From Conidiobolus incongruus B7586 (lineage: Eukaryota > Entomophthoromycota > Entomophthoromycetes > Entomophthorales > Conidiobolaceae), in assembly GCA_000697335.1 (NCBI GenBank), contig JNEM01015820.1, forward strand, positions 1 through 14,160: 14,160 bases of DNA. The letters are read 5' to 3'. The notes beneath the pieces were generated by a model. That model was not told the DNA's origin and made no database searches. It saw only the letters and a program-made list of their open reading frames with translations. The stretch's first letter is position 1; each line of letters starts with the position of its first letter. Shown in pieces: positions 10,688 to 14,160 of this stretch. The translations under genes were made by a program, and so were the position numbers.

Positions 10688-11867
10688 TTTGAATTAATTA
10701 AATTATATATTTAAATATAAATGCTATTTAAACCAATTTATAAGCAAATATACCCAATAAATTGGTTGTAGGATTATGGGATTACTTTTATTGTAATCTT
10801 ATTAAATATTAATTTTCATCAAAATTATGTTAATTTTGATTGTGAATTAAAATATTTGATATTACATAGCAAGCACACTATATTAGAATAGTTTCAATAC
10901 CTATTAAACAAATGATATCTTGATGTTAGTTGTTTTTAAATTATACATTGATTAATTATTATAGCAGTTTTGGTATAATAATATTAAATTTGATATATTT
11001 AATAATAACTAATATTGATTCCAATTTTTGAATTATATAATAATCTTTATATTTACTATATCTCTTATTTTCTATATTATTTTTTATTAAAATTTATTTT
11101 GAGTATAATATTATAATTGATTATTATTATTTCTATAATTTTGAATTAAATATATAAATAAAAAAAATTTTATTTTAAATTAATAAATACTAATTAACTA
11201 TAAAAAATTTAAATTGTTGAAAATAATTAATTGAAATATAATAAATAGACAATGATAGATATTTTTTCTATTTGAAATATAGAGTTCAATAAAATATTTG
11301 ATCCAATTAAAATTTAAATTTAAACTAATATTAAAAATTAATTTATAATTAAGAAAATTTCAAAATATTATATTTACAATTAAATTAATTTTTTTCCAAA
11401 TCCTATATTAAATTTAAAAATTTCAAATGGATAAGCCCTAACATTAATTATAAAAGACTAGTCTAAATAATTATTAAAAAATCAAGGTAAATATTTCTTA
11501 TAATATTGATATCTTAATCTAATATTATATAATATCAAAAATAATCAAAAATTTTGCTTATTATATAAAAATAATTAATAGTTAAGTTAGTATAATACAA
11601 TAGAAAACTTAAATTAAAAATGACATAATCAATTCAATATATTTTTTGGCTTATTTAAGATTTGAATAAATTAATAAATAAAAATTTATTAGATTATAAG
11701 TATTAGTTGATTTGATATTATTATTATAGAATAATTAATAGCTATTATCAAGAAAATAATAAAATATTAAAAAAAATAAAGGATGATATTTTTTAAATAA
11801 ATTAATGTTATTAATATAATTAAATAACTTTAATAATAACCTATATTTAGATAATTTAAAGTTAATA
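10688..11867. other. Extremely AT-rich, gene-free DNA
   Basis: About 1.2 kb between the LYAR-like start codon and the transposon. The left edge must hold the LYAR-like promoter. Beyond about 10.9 kb the sequence is almost all A and T, with no long open frame. It could be further decayed repeat DNA, but I could not recognise any element in it. Confidence 0.5.
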
Positions 11868-11982
11868 TACACTAGCTTGCAAAAGTGAGTTATAAAATAA
11901 AAATCACTTATATATTTACTTGTAATTTAAACAATTCTTAACTAAATTAATTTAAATTAAAGTATATAATTAAAGTATATTA
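11868..11982 (+). repeat. Left terminal inverted repeat of the Tc1/mariner element
   Basis: About 115 bp that pair without gaps with 13348-13462 in inverted orientation. The first 30 bp and the block from about 11933 to 11965 are nearly identical; the middle is diverged. Several mismatches are C/T or G/A pairs (for example AACTAAATTA against AATTAAATTA), as in the rest of the element. Confidence 0.88.
11885..11910 (+). repeat. Outer copy of an internal direct repeat in the transposon end
   Basis: GTGAGTTATAAA (11885-11896) and AAAAATCACTTA (11899-11910) are both repeated exactly, in the same order, at 12060-12071 and 12107-12118. Repeated blocks in the ends of Tc1-like elements often bind transposase; that role here is inferred. 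Confidence 0.6.
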
Positions 11983-12059
11983 CCTGATTATAATAGGTTA
12001 TATTTAATTATATTTAATATATTATTGGTTAATATATCAAATCTTAAAATTTAAATAAG

Positions 12060-12118
12060 GTGAGTTATAAATTTGTGGGTTTAGGAGTTAAAAGGGTATA
12101 TAAAACAAAAATCACTTA
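12060..12118 (+). repeat. Inner copy of the direct repeat, with 35 bp between its two blocks
   Basis: It carries the same two 12-bp blocks as the outer copy, split by a 35-bp insert that contains the TATA-like box. The spacing of about 175 bp from the outer copy recalls the inverted-repeat/direct-repeat layout known from some Tc1 elements. Confidence 0.55.
12097..12105 (+). promoter_or_regulatory. TATA-like box of the transposase gene
   Basis: TATATAAAA, preceded by GGG, lies about 115 bp upstream of the first recognisable transposase codons. Position and sequence fit a TATA box, but in DNA this rich in A+T a chance match is possible. Confidence 0.4.
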
Positions 12119-12142
12119 AATCTTTTTTTTCTTTTATTAAAT

Positions 12143-12166
12143 TATATATATATATATATATATATA
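12143..12166. repeat. (TA)12 microsatellite
   Basis: Twelve TA units inside the transposon, between the TATA-like box and the transposase remnant. Probably arose after insertion. Confidence 0.85.
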
Positions 12167-12214
12167 CTAATATTATTATTGTAAATTATTATTTTAAATA
12201 GTATTAATATTAAA

Positions 12215-13230
12215 ATACTTAAATCCCTCTCTAAAAATATTTACTTATATATTATTTAACTTTATAATAAAGATAAATCAACTTGTAAAATTGCTGGAAT
12301 TACTAGTGCTAGCTAGTTTACTATAGCTAAAGCTATTAAAAATTATGATAAGGATATATCTAAACCTAAACTTAAGTGTGCTAGGATTATAGATAAATAT
12401 AATAAAAAGTATATTTATAGGTTGGTTAATATAGGTAAATATAATATTACTATAAAAATACAAAAAAAATACAAAACTATATAAGAATATTAGTTAGTAG
12501 TAATACTATTATATATGCTTTATATTATAATAGATACTACTTACACTTTAAGAAAAAACACCCTTAACTAAAGAAGTCCCACTATAAAACTAAGTGGGAG
12601 TTTAAATGTCATCACTAAAGTTGAATTGAAACTAATTAGAATAAGGTTATTTAGTTTGATGAAACAAAAATATATTTTAGTAAATTTAACAGAAAAGCTA
12701 GATATTTTAGAAAAAACAAAAAACTACTTTGTAACTATTATGTTATTTTAACCCAAAAATATAATAATTGGTTAATTATAGTTTAGGGATATATGTTATC
12801 TTCTAGTATAAAGTATCTTTGTAAAATTAATAGGGGAATTAATATTAAGATATATTAAAATATATTAAACAATGAATTAAAAAAAATTATTGAATAGTAT
12901 AGATTAAATAAATTAGATATTATTTTCTAATAAGATAATACCCTTTATTATACTGTTATTTCTATTACCAAATAGTTTAAAAATAATAAAATAATAGTTA
13001 TGAAGTAGTTTCTTTAATCTTTTAACCTTAATCTAATTAAACACCTTTGGGATTAGTTAAAAAAAACAGTTAAAGCTTTCCCACTAGTAAAAAATTTAAA
13101 TGAGCTTTAGGAATATATTTAACAAGCTTAGAACAAAATTAATCTTTCTTAATATAAAAAGTTAATTGACTCTATACCTTATAAACTTAAGGAAGTTAGG
13201 AAAACAAAAGGTAGATATACTAAGTTTTAA
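12215..13230 (+). pseudogene. Tc1/mariner transposase remnant
   Basis: Reading starts near KSLSKNIY (about 12221), the usual N-terminus before the first helix-turn-helix of Tc1 transposases (KIAGITSAS, then FTIAKAIKNYD). No ATG remains there; an ATA sits at about the expected start. Frame +2 holds to about 12550 and frame +1 from there to 13230, so one indel lies in the A-run near 12552-12558. About 22 in-frame stops occur, all but one TAA or TAG. The first catalytic Asp is at 12658-12660 (FDETKIYFSKF, from a WSDESKF-type motif). The second is at 12934-12936 (DNTLYYT, from DNAPxHT). The third position, 13039-13041, is Lys in NLNLIKHLWD where the family has Asp or Glu. The ending SIPYKLKEV, KGRYTKF is the typical Tc1 C-terminus. 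Confidence 0.9.
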
Positions 13231-13347
13231 TTTTCTTTTTATAACCAAAATATACAGATTTATAACTTATCTTAGGTAAAATTTAAACTTTAATATATCA
13301 ACTAAAAGTTAATATAACTGGATCAAATATACTTAATTATTAATAAA

Positions 13348-13462
13348 TAATATAAGTTTATTATATATTTTAATTTAAATTAATTTAATTAAGAATTAAC
13401 AGAGTTATTGATAATAATATATATAATCATAATTTTATAACTCACTTTTGCAAGCTAGTGTG
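13348..13462 (-). repeat. Right terminal inverted repeat of the Tc1/mariner element
   Basis: Inverted partner of 11868-11982. Its tip begins CACACTAG where the left tip begins TACACTAG, so the left end may have lost its first C by a C-to-T change. A TA follows at 13463-13464. Confidence 0.88.
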
Positions 13463-13968
13463 TATATATATAGAACTATATATTAATCTAAAGAAATAAC
13501 TTATTAATATATTTTAAATATTAAATTATTAATATCCATTATTTGATTATATTTTATCTATATAAAAGTAATTATTAATTTTTATTTTATTTTAATAAAA
13601 ATTTTATATTTAATTATATTAACTTTATAAATATTAAGAAAAAAAATATCATATTATATATTTTAAAATTGATTATAATTATAAATATAGTGGTAAAATA
13701 CTGTTATAATATAAAGGAAAACTTAATATAAAAATAATATGATATAAGATATAATAAGGTAACATAGAATATAGTGTGCAAATATAAATAAAGTTTAATT
13801 AAACTTCAAACTAAGATAAATTATTGATATATTAAGATCTATATTAAATAATACCAATATACTATTATATTAATAAAATATAATCTTAATTTTAAAAATA
13901 ATATAAAAACAAAAATAATAAAAATTAAAAAAAAAGAAAAGCCTAGTTGATTAAATAATTTAATATTA
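13463..13968. other. AT-rich spacer between two transposon copies
   Basis: About 500 bp with no open frame, RNA gene or recognisable repeat. It could be old repeat DNA, but nothing in it proves that. Confidence 0.45.
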
Positions 13969-14160
13969 TACACTAACCCACAAAAGTGAGTCATAAAATC
14001 AAAAATATATATATTTTAATTAATAACTAAAACAATTGTATATATTAGATTACTTAAAACTATAATATATAATTAAGGTATATTATTTAATAATAAATAA
14101 ATATATTTAGATATATTTAGTAAACTATTAGCAAAAATATTAACCTTTAATATTTAACCA
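13969..14160 (+). mobile_element. Left end of a second, diverged Tc1/mariner copy, cut by the window edge
   Basis: It starts after TA with TACACTAACCCACAAAAGTG and then GAGTCATAAAAT, against TACACTAGCTTGCAAAAGTG and GAGTTATAAAAT in the complete copy. The similarity runs for the whole 192 bp: AACAATT lies at the same offset, GTATATTA is shared, and AT-rich blocks match to the last bases. It lies in the same orientation as the first copy. Any transposase would be outside the window. Confidence 0.75.

Larger units (their letters stand above)
11868..13462 (+). mobile_element. Degenerate Tc1/mariner DNA transposon, end to end
   Basis: A 1595-bp element with both ends present. The tips read TACACTAGCTTGCAAAAGTG on the left and, inverted, CACACTAGCTTGCAAAAGTG on the right, each next to a TA dinucleotide, the usual Tc1/mariner target duplication. 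The terminal repeats align without gaps for about 115 bp. Between them lies one transposase remnant in the plus direction of about 338 codons, the normal Tc1 length. The catalytic spacing (D, 91 residues, D, 34 residues, third position) is that of the DD34E Tc1 group. The element cannot make its own transposase. Whether the ends can still be moved in trans is unknown. Confidence 0.92.

Noticed and set aside
12278-12463. 61-codon minus-strand open frame
   Set aside because: It is the antisense of the transposase remnant. AT-rich DNA full of plus-strand codons such as AAT and TAT gives Ile/Phe/Tyr-rich shadows like this.
12215-13230. A different genetic code with TAA and TAG read as glutamine, as in ciliates
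   Set aside because: Most transposase stops sit where Gln or Trp is expected, which raised the idea. But the host genes in the window use TAA or TGA as real stops and CAA or CAG for Gln. The transposase also has Trp-to-stop, Pro-to-Leu or Phe, His-to-Tyr and Glu-to-Lys changes that a code change would not explain.
514-14160. tRNA, rRNA, snoRNA or CRISPR-like arrays
   Set aside because: I looked by eye for tRNA B-box sequences, snoRNA box pairs and spaced repeats on both strands and found none beyond chance A/T matches.

Overview
The window looks like nuclear DNA of an AT-rich, intron-rich fungus. Four spliced genes carry short introns of 48-63 nt with GT..AG ends and CTAAY-type branch sites (several are TACTAAC or TACTAAT). 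Their products are eukaryotic RNA and ribosome-biogenesis or secretory proteins, and the intergenic DNA is extremely AT-rich. An early-diverging lineage such as Entomophthoromycotina (Conidiobolus-like) would fit the base composition and intron density. This is inferred from general knowledge, not from a search, and is only a tentative placement.

Layout. Positions 1-513 (+) hold the 3' end of a protein gene I do not recognise. A gene-poor stretch of about 3.1 kb follows. Four genes then lie head to tail on the minus strand: the nuclear cap-binding subunit CBP20 (3626-4481, five exons), the signal recognition particle subunit SRP72 (4724-7292, eleven exons, 670 aa), a small JTB-like membrane protein (8406-8753, no intron needed) and a LYAR-type nucleolar zinc-finger protein (9818-10687, five exons). 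I derived the exon structures by hand. The reading frame stays open across every splice, and family motifs join correctly at several of them.

From about 10.7 kb to the right end the DNA becomes still richer in A+T and has no host gene. It contains a 1.6-kb Tc1/mariner transposon (11868-13462) with inverted repeats of about 115 bp and TA flanks. The left end of a second, diverged copy starts at 13969 and runs off the window. The transposase of the first copy has about 22 in-frame stops and one frameshift. Yet the Tc1 motifs remain readable, and the stops and lost catalytic residues look like C-to-T and G-to-A transitions, as produced by repeat-induced point mutation (RIP) or a similar process. 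The neighbouring host genes show no such damage.

The host genes are housekeeping: mRNA cap binding and export, co-translational targeting, a small membrane protein, and ribosome biogenesis. There is no sign that they form a pathway-specific cluster. I found no previously undescribed multi-gene system. The most notable signal is the RIP-like decay of the transposons.
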